The notes below the pieces were generated by a model, which saw only the letters and a list, made by a program, of their open reading frames with translations, did no database searches and had not been told where the DNA came from. A program made the position numbers and the translations under genes. From the NCBI GenBank assembly GCA_965218205.1, contig OZ244590.1, positions 1,302,001 to 1,366,000 of the forward strand: a stretch of 64,000 bases of DNA, given 5' to 3'. This DNA comes from CBDDCA01 sp965218205. Lineage in GTDB: Bacteria; Spirochaetota; Spirochaetia; WTKD01; G963693115. Positions 37,381-46,372 of this stretch are shown piece by piece. Positions within the stretch are counted from its first letter, which is position 1. Each line of letters opens with the position of its first letter.

Positions 37381-38580
37381 CTACAATACTGAGGCAATAG
37401 CCTTAGAGATATGCCCTACCTCATCATTGCTAAGTGAAGCATACAAAGGCACATGTATCATACGATGTAATAACTCAATAGCGTTCGGATAGCGAGTGAT
37501 ATATGCTTCTTTTAGATGTGCTAATTTTGTTATACCATAGTGTAAATAGGAATTTTCAAAAAATAATGCACATTCTATACCTTGCTTTCGAAAAAACTGT
37601 ATGCTATTTTTAGTTCCTCCTTTAAGAATAATAGGAAACGAGGACATAATGACATCTGCATCCACTACTATTTCTGGTAAAGAAAGAGCATTTTTATATG
37701 CTGATGCTTTGTAATGATCTTTTATGGCAATACATTTTTGATTAAATTTTTCTAATTGTTTTAATTGAGAATGAGCAAGAGCAGCATTAAAATCTGAAAG
37801 TAAATAATAGGAATCCTCTAGCTCTTTCAATGCTCCCTTATATTTTTTATGGTGTATGCTTACTACTGCCCCAGTAGCACTTGTAATGACATTATTCTGT
37901 TCCATGATAAGTACTGAAAAATCACTATTTGATGTATAAAAATTCATAGGGTTCATTGCTACTTCATCTGTCTTAGGGAGTACAGGAGAAGATTCTTTTG
38001 TTGAAGTATCCAAATCGGAGCTTGTTTCTTTTTTAGAAGGAGGAATAGTATAGCTTAGTACTATTTTTGACATAGTATTGCATATAGGTGGTAATACTAT
38101 AGGAAAATGATTGCTAACACCAAAAGGATAAAATAGCACAAGGCATTGAGGTAGGTCCTTATATTGCTCTAAAAGAGTATTGACTACCTCTTCCTCAATA
38201 TTTGGAGTCATAGCATCTTCTGCAATATCATAGAAGAACAAAGCAAAGTTCATTCTTTGTAAAGATGCTGCTAACACATGTGGTATAGTGACTGGTAATA
38301 AAAATAAAGCCCTAGGAGACATAGCTGTATGTTCTACTGTATTACTTTTAGTATGTATATTCTTGTTTGAAGTATCTTTTTTATCAAGAAGATCTACTAT
38401 ACAAGAAAAAGAGTCGGGGATATTACCTACACTTATTCCTGAGATACCTCCCAGCATTATCGCAAGCTTAGTGGCAAAGTCTTGCCCTAACTGTTTTCCA
38501 CTAATGTTGTTTTCTACCATATTTTCCAATACGGTACTGAGATCAATGCGTGAAAGAGAGTTTTTACTTAACGGAATCAT
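37381..38580 (-). CDS. DegT/DnrJ/EryC1-like protein lacking the catalytic lysine
   Basis: A 399-residue protein with the fold landmarks of sugar aminotransferases: N-terminal IPLSKNSLSRIDLSTVLENMVE, then GQDFATKLA, and C-terminal NAIELLHRMIHVPLYASLSNDEV. Where the family has a PLP-binding Lys before a T-x-GEGG motif, this protein reads LIMEQNNVITSATGAVV, so the Lys is missing. A low-complexity insert lies at about 185-210. A non-aminotransferase role is inferred. Single gene, just upstream of the restriction system, downstream of tRNA-Ile. Confidence 0.65.
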   Translation of the reverse strand: MIPLSKNSLSRIDLSTVLENMVENNISGKQLGQDFATKLAIMLGGISGISVGNIPDSFSCIVDLLDKKDTSNKNIHTKSNTVEHTAMSPRALFLLPVTIPHVLAASLQRMNFALFFYDIAEDAMTPNIEEEVVNTLLEQYKDLPQCLVLFYPFGVSNHFPIVLPPICNTMSKIVLSYTIPPSKKETSSDLDTSTKESSPVLPKTDEVAMNPMNFYTSNSDFSVLIMEQNNVITSATGAVVSIHHKKYKGALKELEDSYYLLSDFNAALAHSQLKQLEKFNQKCIAIKDHYKASAYKNALSLPEIVVDADVIMSSFPIILKGGTKNSIQFFRKQGIECALFFENSYLHYGITKLAHLKEAYITRYPNAIELLHRMIHVPLYASLSNDEVGHISKAIASVL

Positions 38581-38631
38581 ATACTTATATACAATATTGT
38601 AGCATCAAATGAAACAACAAAACATGAGTTA

Positions 38632-38705
38632 TGGGCCAAACTAGACTTGAACTAGTGACCCCTTCCTTATCAGAGAAGTGCTCTAACCAACTGAGCTACT
38701 GGCCC
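38632..38705 (-). tRNA. trnI: tRNA-Ile (GAT)
   Basis: A 74-nt cloverleaf on the minus strand. The acceptor pairs GGGCCAG with TTGGCCC, the D-arm reads GCTCAGTTGGTTAGAGC, the anticodon stem and loop are CTTCT-CTGATAA-GGAAG (anticodon GAT), and the T-arm is CTAGTTCAAGTCTAG. CCA is not encoded. Confidence 0.95.
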
Positions 38706-38800
38706 CCATAATATGTATATTGTAATAACTACTAGGCATATATGTCAAGTCTTTTATGAGAGAAATTGAAAATTACTGGTATAAACAAGTGTTCTTACAT

Positions 38801-38822
38801 AAAAGGCAAAAAAATGCTTTTT
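38801..38822 (-). terminator. Weak A/T hairpin after metal-transport operon
   Basis: Arms AAAAGGCA and TGCTTTTT-type around a six-A loop, giving an eight-pair stem that ends in T on both strands. It sits 40 bases past the last tro gene and may end that operon. Confidence 0.4.
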
Positions 38823-38860
38823 TGAAACTTTTTTTGTATATTTTCTATAGTACAATTTTC

Positions 38861-40162
38861 TTAATGATTGTGTCCTGGAATATGTACACGATATTTTGAT
38901 TTTTGAAGTTTTTGAGCAACATTTACCTCATTACTGTGTTCCAGCTGTTCAGCAGAAAGATGTATTTCTTCAGGAGACATCCCTTCTAAATAGAGGTATG
39001 TTTCCCATGCTCTATGTTGTTCAATAATTTCCTGTGCTTTTCTATCACCTTCTTCACTTGTTGTAAAACCATCCTGAGTACTGTATACTATGTATTTTCT
39101 ATACCGCAATACGCGTATTGCAAGTATAATACTCATTATCCCTAGCTTCCCTGCGACAAAAGATTGATTATGTATTCTCTTAAAATCTTTGATACGCTTA
39201 TACATAGTATTCTTATTTATGTACAATGTCTTTAATATATCATAAGACGCTACTATAACAGCATTTTTAATCTTATTGATACTAATAATAACAAACCCCA
39301 TACGTGGAGAAAATAACGCTGCTATGAGAAGAAATACTCCTAGTATAGTCACTATAGAGCCTGTACTACTTATATCATCAATGCCAAAAAATGGTGGAAT
39401 ATAAATAGCAACAACATGCCCTAAATAAGACGAGAGTATTGCAGTAATAAGCGATATAAAAAACATCCGTTTAATTGTTATTGAAAAGAGCCATCCTACT
39501 ATTGGTGGAATAATCAAAAAAGCTATAATTAAAATACTGCCTACACTTTCAAATGCTGCAACACTTGTAACAGTTATCAAAAGAATTTGTATCATACGAA
39601 CAAGACGGACAGGCATGCCTATAGAAGTTGCAAAATAAGAATCAAACGTAACAGTTGTTATTATACGAAATAGCAGTAGTAAAAATACTATGTTAAATAT
39701 CATAACTGATGCATTTGTAATAAATGCATGAGGAATATCAAGTGACGCTATTTGTAGTGTTTCCAATGGAGTAAGTTCAAGTGATCCAAACAGTACACAG
39801 GAAGGGTCTAAATCTACTGTGCTGGCAACATTAGATATGAGCAGTAATCCTACTGCAAAAAAACCAGAAAATACTACTCCCATTGAAGTTGAGGGATCAA
39901 TACGACTTTGCTTGATAATAAAATTGATTAGCATAGTAGCAAATAACCCTGCTATAATTGCACCAATAAACATAGGCAAAGGCAAGCGAAGACCTGTTAT
40001 AATATATGCAATGGCAATGCCAGGAAGCACCGAATGACTTATGGCATCTGATATGAGACTTTCTCTATTAAGTACAAAATGCATTCCTATACAAGTTGAT
40101 GACACCGCTATGCACAGTGCAGTAAGCACCATCCAAGTATCTATACTATTCCAAATTACCAT
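38861..40162 (-). CDS. troD: Metal ABC permease (TroD-like) with C-terminal DtxR-like domain
   Basis: Residues 1-290 form an ABC-3 family permease for Mn/Zn/Fe with about nine helices (motifs SDAISHSVLPGIAIAY, ILIIAFLIIPPIVGWLF). Residues about 290-433 are cytoplasmic and resemble DtxR/MntR: an incomplete helix-turn-helix, then a metal-sensing and dimerisation segment EQHRAWETYLYLEGM...HLSAEQLEHS with the usual His/Glu pattern, ending in a His-rich tail HIPGHNH. The chlamydial YtgC-YtgR fusion is a known precedent. Last gene of the operon, 25 bases after troC. Confidence 0.88.
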   Translation of the reverse strand: MVIWNSIDTWMVLTALCIAVSSTCIGMHFVLNRESLISDAISHSVLPGIAIAYIITGLRLPLPMFIGAIIAGLFATMLINFIIKQSRIDPSTSMGVVFSGFFAVGLLLISNVASTVDLDPSCVLFGSLELTPLETLQIASLDIPHAFITNASVMIFNIVFLLLLFRIITTVTFDSYFATSIGMPVRLVRMIQILLITVTSVAAFESVGSILIIAFLIIPPIVGWLFSITIKRMFFISLITAILSSYLGHVVAIYIPPFFGIDDISSTGSIVTILGVFLLIAALFSPRMGFVIISINKIKNAVIVASYDILKTLYINKNTMYKRIKDFKRIHNQSFVAGKLGIMSIILAIRVLRYRKYIVYSTQDGFTTSEEGDRKAQEIIEQHRAWETYLYLEGMSPEEIHLSAEQLEHSNEVNVAQKLQKSKYRVHIPGHNH

Positions 40163-40187
40163 AGTGTTCTCCTATATATTTTGTAAG

Positions 40188-41558
40188 CTAATTATCAATT
40201 TTATGGGGCGTATACATATATGCATGCTGGTACTTATGAGTTTTCATCAGAGCTTGCTCTAATTCTTGTACTGTTTCTTCTCCTAATACATGTTCTACAG
40301 CATCAGCCGAAAAATCAATATCCTCAGTACTTGCCTGTGTATTCTTTAGTAAGTACATTTCCCATAAACGATGATTTCGCACAAACTTTGTGGCCTGTAA
40401 AAATCCCTTTCTTGTAAAAAGAATATCATCGTATACTTGTGTTACCAGTTTACATTTTTTTAATAAAAATATCACCGTAGTAAACGAAAAAGCACTAATC
40501 GCTAACATATGCTTTAGTTCTTGTACTTTCATTTTTCCATGTTGAATAACAGTTTCGTATACATTATGAATATCATTATTCTCACTACTTTGTATGTATT
40601 TTTCTTCAAAAAATTCATACATTTGTCTTAATATGTGCTGTGATATTATCTTTATTCTAAATAAAAGCGTATCTATAGCTCTACGAATTATTCCTTTATT
40701 ACTCCCAAAAAGAACGCTTATAATAAAAAATACTTCTGCTACTAAAATAATAGTTGCTCCAGCAGGAAGAAATGTATATGTTGCACTTGCAATTCCTCCA
40801 ATGACAACACTGCTTGTACAGAAAAATATTGAAATAATCATTATTTTACGAAGAGAGTAAGACCAAAAATGAGCACTCACAGGAGGAATAATTAAAATAG
40901 CACTTGCAAGAATTATTCCCATAGCTTGTATACCCACTATTGTCTGTACTAAAGTAATAGCTAACAAAAAAAAGTCCACATGTCTTGTGTTAATACCGAT
41001 TGCCTGACCATATCGTGGATCAAAACAGCTTATAAGTAGCTGCCTACGATACGCTATAACAAATACAATAATTATAATAGAACATATGAGAAAAAATATT
41101 GTGTCAATTTTCTGTAATGAAGTAGGGTTTCCATAAATATAAGACAGTAAGCCACTGGCACTTCCTGCGTTAATTTTACTTGCAATACTCATAAATACAA
41201 TGCCTACTCCAAAAAAAACACTGATAATAATACCAAAAATAGCATCATTTTTTAAGAATGTAAATTTATGAAAAAATTGAATAAGCAATAAAGCAGCAAA
41301 TGTACTGAGCAACGCACCAAACAACAATAACCATATATTCTTATACTGATTGTTTCCTAATAAACTTGATATAAGAAAGGCTACTACAATACCAGGAAGG
41401 GTCGCATGGCTAAACGCATCTGCAATCATAGAACGTTTGCTTAGCATCATATATACTCCTACCATACCGCTCCCAAGCCCATAAATAAGCAAGGATACAA
41501 TAACAATACGAGAATTATACTGTTGTAACAATAATATATTAGCAAAAAAATCTATCAT
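40188..41558 (-). CDS. troC: Metal ABC permease (TroC-like) with C-terminal DtxR-like domain
   Basis: A 456-residue membrane protein. Residues 1-290 are an ABC-3 permease (MIADAFSHATLPGIVVAFL, ASAILIIPPVSAHFW). Residues about 325-450 resemble a DtxR-family regulator: helix-turn-helix region VIQHGKMKVQELKHMLAISAFSFTTVIFLL..., then TRKGFLQATKFVRNHRLWEMYLL and DFSADAVEHVLGEE, the metal-binding dimerisation segment. It overlaps troB by four bases. No separate DtxR gene is seen in this operon, so regulation may be built into the transporters (inference). Confidence 0.88.
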   Translation of the reverse strand: MIDFFANILLLQQYNSRIVIVSLLIYGLGSGMVGVYMMLSKRSMIADAFSHATLPGIVVAFLISSLLGNNQYKNIWLLLFGALLSTFAALLLIQFFHKFTFLKNDAIFGIIISVFFGVGIVFMSIASKINAGSASGLLSYIYGNPTSLQKIDTIFFLICSIIIIVFVIAYRRQLLISCFDPRYGQAIGINTRHVDFFLLAITLVQTIVGIQAMGIILASAILIIPPVSAHFWSYSLRKIMIISIFFCTSSVVIGGIASATYTFLPAGATIILVAEVFFIISVLFGSNKGIIRRAIDTLLFRIKIISQHILRQMYEFFEEKYIQSSENNDIHNVYETVIQHGKMKVQELKHMLAISAFSFTTVIFLLKKCKLVTQVYDDILFTRKGFLQATKFVRNHRLWEMYLLKNTQASTEDIDFSADAVEHVLGEETVQELEQALMKTHKYQHAYMYTPHKIDN

Positions 41559-42346
41559 CTTTTTCGTATTACCTCACGTGCTGCAGTATCAAGAAGCGTA
41601 AGCCTTCCTCGATATGTTTTGATAAGATTTTTTTCAGTAAACACTTCTTTGACTTTTCCTGCAGCAACTAAATTAAGATTAAGCAAAATAGCATAATCAA
41701 AATATTCACTTACTGTATTAAGGTTATGATGCACTACTATGATTGTCTTTTTTTGTTTTCGCAGCTCTTTTAGAATAGTAAATATAGCTTTTTCAGTAGT
41801 TGCATCTACTCCAGCAAATGGTTCATCCATACAGTATACATCAGAATCTTCTACAAGTGCACGTGCCATAAATACACGTTGCTGCTGCCCTCCTGATAAC
41901 TGAGAAATTTGACGCTCAGCATACGCTACCATTCCTACTTTTTCTAACGCTTGATAAATTTTATCTTTGTACGTTTTTGGTATTGAAGAAAACCATCCAA
42001 CTTTTTTGTATACTCCCATCGTCACTAACTCTATGACATTTATAGGAAAATCCCAATCTATATATTTTCTTTGTGGAATGTAGCTAATATTTTTTCTATA
42101 TTGCTTCAAAGATGTCCCAAAAAAAGATACATTGCCTGAAATGCTTGGTACAATGTTAAGCATTGCCTGAAGAAAAGTGCTTTTCCCTGCCCCATTAGGT
42201 CCTACAATAGCCACTAAATTTCCTCTGGGTATTGTAACATCTATATCCCATAGCACTGGCCGTTTATTGTACGCTACAGTAAGATGCTGTACTATAATAT
42301 TTGATTCAATTTGTGGTTTTTTTACCAGTTCCTTTAGAAGAAACAT
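41555..42346 (-). CDS. troB: Metal ABC transporter ATPase (TroB-like)
   Basis: A 263-residue ABC ATPase with Walker A GPNGAGKST, signature LSGGQQQR, Walker B VYCMDEPFAG and the switch VVHHN. It energises the TroCD permease. The ATG at 42346 has no ribosome site and overlaps troA by 41 bases. A better-placed ATG at 42404 forms TAATG with troA's ancestral stop, but an A7 tract (minus strand, 42317-42323) with one A too many throws it out of frame. Which start is used is unclear. Confidence 0.9.
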   Translation of the reverse strand: MFLLKELVKKPQIESNIIVQHLTVAYNKRPVLWDIDVTIPRGNLVAIVGPNGAGKSTFLQAMLNIVPSISGNVSFFGTSLKQYRKNISYIPQRKYIDWDFPINVIELVTMGVYKKVGWFSSIPKTYKDKIYQALEKVGMVAYAERQISQLSGGQQQRVFMARALVEDSDVYCMDEPFAGVDATTEKAIFTILKELRKQKKTIIVVHHNLNTVSEYFDYAILLNLNLVAAGKVKEVFTEKNLIKTYRGRLTLLDTAAREVIRKR

Positions 42347-43463
42347 CAGTATTCTGTGTAGTATCTTTCGGTGTTTTGTGAATAATATTTTTTTTCTGCA
42401 TCATTAATTTTGCTCCATATATTCTAAAAAAGTAGTATACAAAACAGTACCTCCTAAAGCTGCTGTTATTGTTCTTTGCATTAAAGTCCATCATTCCTAT
42501 GTATGTTCCTTCATATGTATGTATGTTGCCCATAGCATCTGCATACAATGAACCGCCATTCTTGACATTCTTTCCATTTGATTCTACTCCTTCAATAAGT
42601 ACTTGAATATACTTAGGAGAAATACTTGTTTCTACAAACACTGCAGATACTTCCTTTTCTATGATGAGTGACACAAGAAAATTGATATAAAGCAAACTTG
42701 CTTCAGAGGTAGTGCTTATGCCTTGTATACCGTATACAGTAAACTGATACCCTTCGGCAAAATACTGAAAAGCATCATGAGAAGTAATAAGTATGCGCGA
42801 TTTTTCTGGAATAGTTTGTAACATATTGTTGATATATGTATGTAATTGTATGAGTTTGTACGAGTACTCTCTTTGGTTGTGTACATAAAAATCTTTATTC
42901 TTAGGATCAATAGTAGCAAAGATATTACCTAAATGTTCTACTGCTTGATTCCAGATAGATACATTCATCCATATATGAGGATCAGTTTTCTTTTGTTCAT
43001 CAACAAAAAAATCTACTCTCTCCAATAGCTCTGCCATTGAAATAATATTTTTTTTATCAGACAGGCGAGCAAGGGCATTATTAAGACTTCCTTCTAAATG
43101 AAGCCCGTTATACACTATAATATCAGCTTGAGATATACGCACTATATCTGTTCTGCTTGGTATATAGGTATGAGGATCTAGTCCATTTGGAATAATCTGT
43201 ATTACTTCTGCTTTATTGCCTACGATATTTTTTACTACATCAGCTATCATGGCAGTGGTAGCCACAACTGAAAAAGGATACGAGAGAGATAATTGCGATA
43301 ACTCTGTACTATGGACATCGGCCTTCTGTTTATACTGTGGAACACAAGAGATCAATGATATGTATCCTATACAAAGTACTCCTACATATAAGAATACACG
43401 GACAGAGAAAATACTCGTATAGTATGTATGTAAAGAAAACAAGCGACTCATATATTTTGACAT
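42306..43463 (-). CDS. troA: Metal-binding lipoprotein of ABC transporter (TroA-like), frameshifted near its end
   Basis: A 385-residue binding protein of the ZnuA/TroA class. Signal peptide with lipobox LISC (Cys40). Metal ligands: His in GLDPHTYIPS, His in DPHIWMN, Glu in VFVETSISP and Asp in LYADAMG. After GTYIGMMDFNAK the family expects TITAALGG; that sequence is present but in the +1 frame, ending at TAA 42404-42406. One extra base (around 42474) explains it. As it stands the protein carries an unrelated 55-residue basic tail. The core binding fold is unaffected. Confidence 0.88.
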   Translation of the reverse strand: MSKYMSRLFSLHTYYTSIFSVRVFLYVGVLCIGYISLISCVPQYKQKADVHSTELSQLSLSYPFSVVATTAMIADVVKNIVGNKAEVIQIIPNGLDPHTYIPSRTDIVRISQADIIVYNGLHLEGSLNNALARLSDKKNIISMAELLERVDFFVDEQKKTDPHIWMNVSIWNQAVEHLGNIFATIDPKNKDFYVHNQREYSYKLIQLHTYINNMLQTIPEKSRILITSHDAFQYFAEGYQFTVYGIQGISTTSEASLLYINFLVSLIIEKEVSAVFVETSISPKYIQVLIEGVESNGKNVKNGGSLYADAMGNIHTYEGTYIGMMDFNAKNNNSSFRRYCFVYYFFRIYGAKLMMQKKNIIHKTPKDTTQNTDVSSKGTGKKTTN

Positions 43464-43550
43464 TCCTAATCAAGTTTATTATATCAATTTAAGGCTATTT
43501 GTGTATGAGTATTTTTAATACGAAAGTATCTATTGATTATGAGAATGATT

Positions 43551-43979
43551 TTATTTTTCTGCTATCTCGTGTAGTTTGAGTAATTCCTTACTGATTTTAT
43601 CTTTAAACACTTTTATATCTTTCTCATTGATATCTTGCATTTCCTCTTTGTGTAGAAGATATTGTTCAAATGATTGAATTGTTAAATGATAATTTATCAC
43701 TTCGGGTATATTACTGTACTTTTCATCCTTGGTAATGCGAGAAATATTTCTCTCTAATGCATCTATATTTTCTGCTAAACGATATAATATAACTTTTTCA
43801 TTACCAAAGACAGCCTCACTAATTTTATCTTTAAGATTTCTTATTTCCTTCTTTATGTCCTCTTTTTTACGAAGATAAAATAATATAATAAAAACAATAC
43901 TTGATATAATACTCGGTGGAATTGATACTAAAATGGGATATATATAATCTAAGAAAATATTTACATCACTACTCCCCAT
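43551..43979 (-). CDS. Small membrane protein with coiled-coil tail
   Basis: A 142-residue protein: one transmembrane helix (about residues 12-36), a basic KKEDIKKEIRNLK stretch, then a long helical, charged region likely coiled coil. No family recognised. It follows the DUF4325 gene by six bases on the same strand, so it is probably the third gene of that cassette and may tether the system to the membrane. Confidence 0.65.
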   Translation of the reverse strand: MGSSDVNIFLDYIYPILVSIPPSIISSIVFIILFYLRKKEDIKKEIRNLKDKISEAVFGNEKVILYRLAENIDALERNISRITKDEKYSNIPEVINYHLTIQSFEQYLLHKEEMQDINEKDIKVFKDKISKELLKLHEIAEK

Positions 43980-43985
43980 CTAGTA

Positions 43986-44375
43986 CTACTCTGGTTTATC
44001 AGACTTCAAAGCTTTTTCTGCTCTTTCAATATATGATTGTATTTCTCGCTTTTTGTACTCTATGCTATACACAATTTCTATATTCTTCACTTGTTCTAGG
44101 TATCCTTTCCGTATAGCTCCCCCAAATGTTTCTTCTAAAAATGAAGGGGGATAGCCTACAGCCCCATTCAAATCGACTATGAGCTTTATATCAGTATCAT
44201 TTTTATGCTCCTTTAACCAAGGAATAAAATGTTTCTCTCGAAATTCTTCCCCTGAAAAAGGCCCCCATTCTCTAAGTCGTGGACCTGGAGTAGTAGTATT
44301 AAAAACCTCAGTAATTTTTAGTATATCCTGTTTCATACTTTTATTATACACTATATCATCGGTATTATGTTGCAT
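43986..44375 (-). CDS. STAS-like DUF4325 protein
   Basis: A 129-residue protein with the DUF4325 pattern: LREWGPFSGEEFREKHFIPWL, then the strand LIVDLNGAVGYPPSFLEETFGG. STAS-like proteins are typically partners of HATPase kinases in phospho-switch pathways. The frame opens at 44396, but the ATG at 44375 overlaps the upstream HATPase gene by 11 bases, the overlap length seen twice elsewhere in this window. The ATG at 44336 is another possibility. The phosphoacceptor, if any, is unassigned. Confidence 0.75.
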   Translation of the reverse strand: MQHNTDDIVYNKSMKQDILKITEVFNTTTPGPRLREWGPFSGEEFREKHFIPWLKEHKNDTDIKLIVDLNGAVGYPPSFLEETFGGAIRKGYLEQVKNIEIVYSIEYKKREIQSYIERAEKALKSDKPE

Positions 44376-45426
44376 TCTCTTTAACAGGCAAAGCAATCTC
44401 TATGTGGACAAGAGTACCGTCTAATTCTTCTCTATTGTGTTCCACTTCCCTCCTATTATTTTTAGAATGCATATAACATCCTTTCCTACTATATATAAAA
44501 AGAGTATTTTTCTTAGATAAGCGTTTGATACCTTGTAATATTGATGGAAGTCCTTGTCCTCGATACTCTTTTCTAGTACCAGACCCTTTCTTCTGCTGAA
44601 TAATTTCTTTAATCAATTTACTTTCATCTTTGATTCTTACAAATGTATCTTCCCGCAAAGACTTTTTATATGTTTTCGAAACATTAGGATTATTCAAATA
44701 GCTTTGCTTAAATCCCATACCATGATCATAAGTGCAAATAATCAATGTATCTTTTACTATCCCTACTAAACTATACGATTTTTTAAATTCAGCATCCTTT
44801 GTATAAGGATGAACAAGACTATTTTGTAATGTTTCAAAAATGGAATCATATACTATAGCTCTCGTATCTGAATTTTTACAAACAGCATTAGTTATTTTAC
44901 CAATTTTTTCAGCATTTATCGTTTCTGATGTAATAATGAGAAACCAATTTTTTACTTTATGAACCTCATTCTCATTTGTATTTTTAAGTGGTGTAATCAC
45001 TGACTGTATATCTTCTCTAGGCCTCTTGAATTTATAATCAATATTATGGTGGGCTAGATATTGAAAAAAACCATGTAAATATATTGCTCCACTTAGTGTT
45101 ATTGTATCAGTATTACAAAAATCAATCTTTATACACAATCTCTTATTATTTTTTTCGTATTTTTTATGACCAAATTTTTTTATTGTATCGCTATAATCTT
45201 TATACAAATCTATATTTATAGGAGCTTGTATTGTTATATTTGTTTTTAATATTCTTCTGCTTCTTCTTATCTTTCTTTTATGTTTTGGTTTCTTTCTTAT
45301 ATTACGTTCATATCTTTTATTTGATATTTTTTCCCACATCTTCTTTCTTCTGCATTTTAGTTTCTTTCTTAAATTACGTTTATATCTTTTCCTTGATATT
45401 TTTTCCCACATCTTCTTATAGCCCAT
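44365..45426 (-). CDS. GHKL/HATPase-domain protein with basic N-terminal tandem repeat
   Basis: A 353-residue soluble protein. Residues 1-60 are strongly basic and include a 24-residue tandem duplication (MWEKISRKRYKRN / MWEKISNKRYERN). Residues about 65-140 look like an alpha/beta, STAS-like domain (IKIDFCNTDTITLSGAIYLHG). The C-terminal ATP-binding domain has an N-box ETLQNSLVHPY, G1 DHGMGF and G2 GQGLPS. The open frame starts at 45579 inside comF; ATG at 45426 or 45411 is more likely, with only a -10-like TATACT upstream. Pairs with DUF4325 downstream. Confidence 0.75.
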   Translation of the reverse strand: MGYKKMWEKISRKRYKRNLRKKLKCRRKKMWEKISNKRYERNIRKKPKHKRKIRRSRRILKTNITIQAPINIDLYKDYSDTIKKFGHKKYEKNNKRLCIKIDFCNTDTITLSGAIYLHGFFQYLAHHNIDYKFKRPREDIQSVITPLKNTNENEVHKVKNWFLIITSETINAEKIGKITNAVCKNSDTRAIVYDSIFETLQNSLVHPYTKDAEFKKSYSLVGIVKDTLIICTYDHGMGFKQSYLNNPNVSKTYKKSLREDTFVRIKDESKLIKEIIQQKKGSGTRKEYRGQGLPSILQGIKRLSKKNTLFIYSRKGCYMHSKNNRREVEHNREELDGTLVHIEIALPVKENAT

Positions 45427-45482
45427 GTAAATTAGTATAGAGCATTTATAAAATTCTTTTAACAAAGCATATACAGTAAGTA

Positions 45483-46280
45483 CTAATCTATTCTTGCAAG
45501 GCTTAGCCCAATAATTGTAGGGTTGTTTTTCATCGTATAAGAATGAGAAGACTGCTTCTGTTCTTGTTGTTCCATACATGCTTTATACAACACTCTACAA
45601 GCTGTTTGCATTGTTGTGCCAGTGGTAACAATATCATCTAATAATATGATAGTATTGCACATAGCTACTGTGCTGTACTTTCGAGTATTTTTTATCTGTA
45701 AGGCTTGTTTCATATTTTCATTACGCTCTTTTGCACTAAGATTTTTTTGCTCTTTTGCTTTTCTCTCTCGATAAAATAGTGAAATATACTTGCTCTTTGT
45801 TGCTCTCGCTAGCATTTTTGCTAGCACTTTACTTTGGTCAAAGCCTCTTTTCAATACTTTTTTAGGGTTAGCAGGAATAGGAATGATAGCAACATCATTC
45901 ATGGTATGAGAAAGAACATGAGTAAGAATATACTTGTATAACTCAGAACAGAAAAAATACCGCAAAGCACGAAAAGTATTGTGCTTATACTCATAGATAA
46001 GTTTTCTTACTCCTTCAGTATAACTCCATAGGGAATACACAAAACAATCATGCACAGCATCGGTGCTTTTATCTTTTGCATCTATACTTTCTCTACATGC
46101 TGTACAAAACTGTATTTCACTTAACAAACGAATCCCACACTGACAACAAAAGGGGCCAGAGCGTATAACAAAATTGCGCTTGCAATATTCACATACTACT
46201 CCTGCAAATGCACTTTTACATATAAGACAATGTTGAAACGCAAACAAACGAGGTAGTATTGTATTCTTCATCTCCATCAT
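45483..46280 (-). CDS. comF: ComF-family amidophosphoribosyltransferase-like protein
   Basis: About 265 residues. N-terminal zinc-finger cysteines CLIC...CEYC and CCQCG...C, then a type I PRTase fold with the loop TIILLDDIVTTGTTM. In competent bacteria ComF helps take up single-stranded DNA. The first frame codon at 46298 is GTG; the ATG at 46280 seems a better start. It stands between dtd and the HATPase cassette. Confidence 0.88.
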   Translation of the reverse strand: MMEMKNTILPRLFAFQHCLICKSAFAGVVCEYCKRNFVIRSGPFCCQCGIRLLSEIQFCTACRESIDAKDKSTDAVHDCFVYSLWSYTEGVRKLIYEYKHNTFRALRYFFCSELYKYILTHVLSHTMNDVAIIPIPANPKKVLKRGFDQSKVLAKMLARATKSKYISLFYRERKAKEQKNLSAKERNENMKQALQIKNTRKYSTVAMCNTIILLDDIVTTGTTMQTACRVLYKACMEQQEQKQSSHSYTMKNNPTIIGLSLARID

Positions 46281-46372
46281 ATAGGAAATACAACACACAA
46301 CACAATACTACTTGAGAAAAATAACAACAATCAATCAATATATAGGATAGTATATGTTTACATACAGGATAG

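Noticed and set aside
43072..43463. A separate DtxR/TroR repressor gene in the tro operon
   Set aside because: No such reading frame lies beside the operon; DtxR-like sequence is found only as C-terminal parts of the two permeases.
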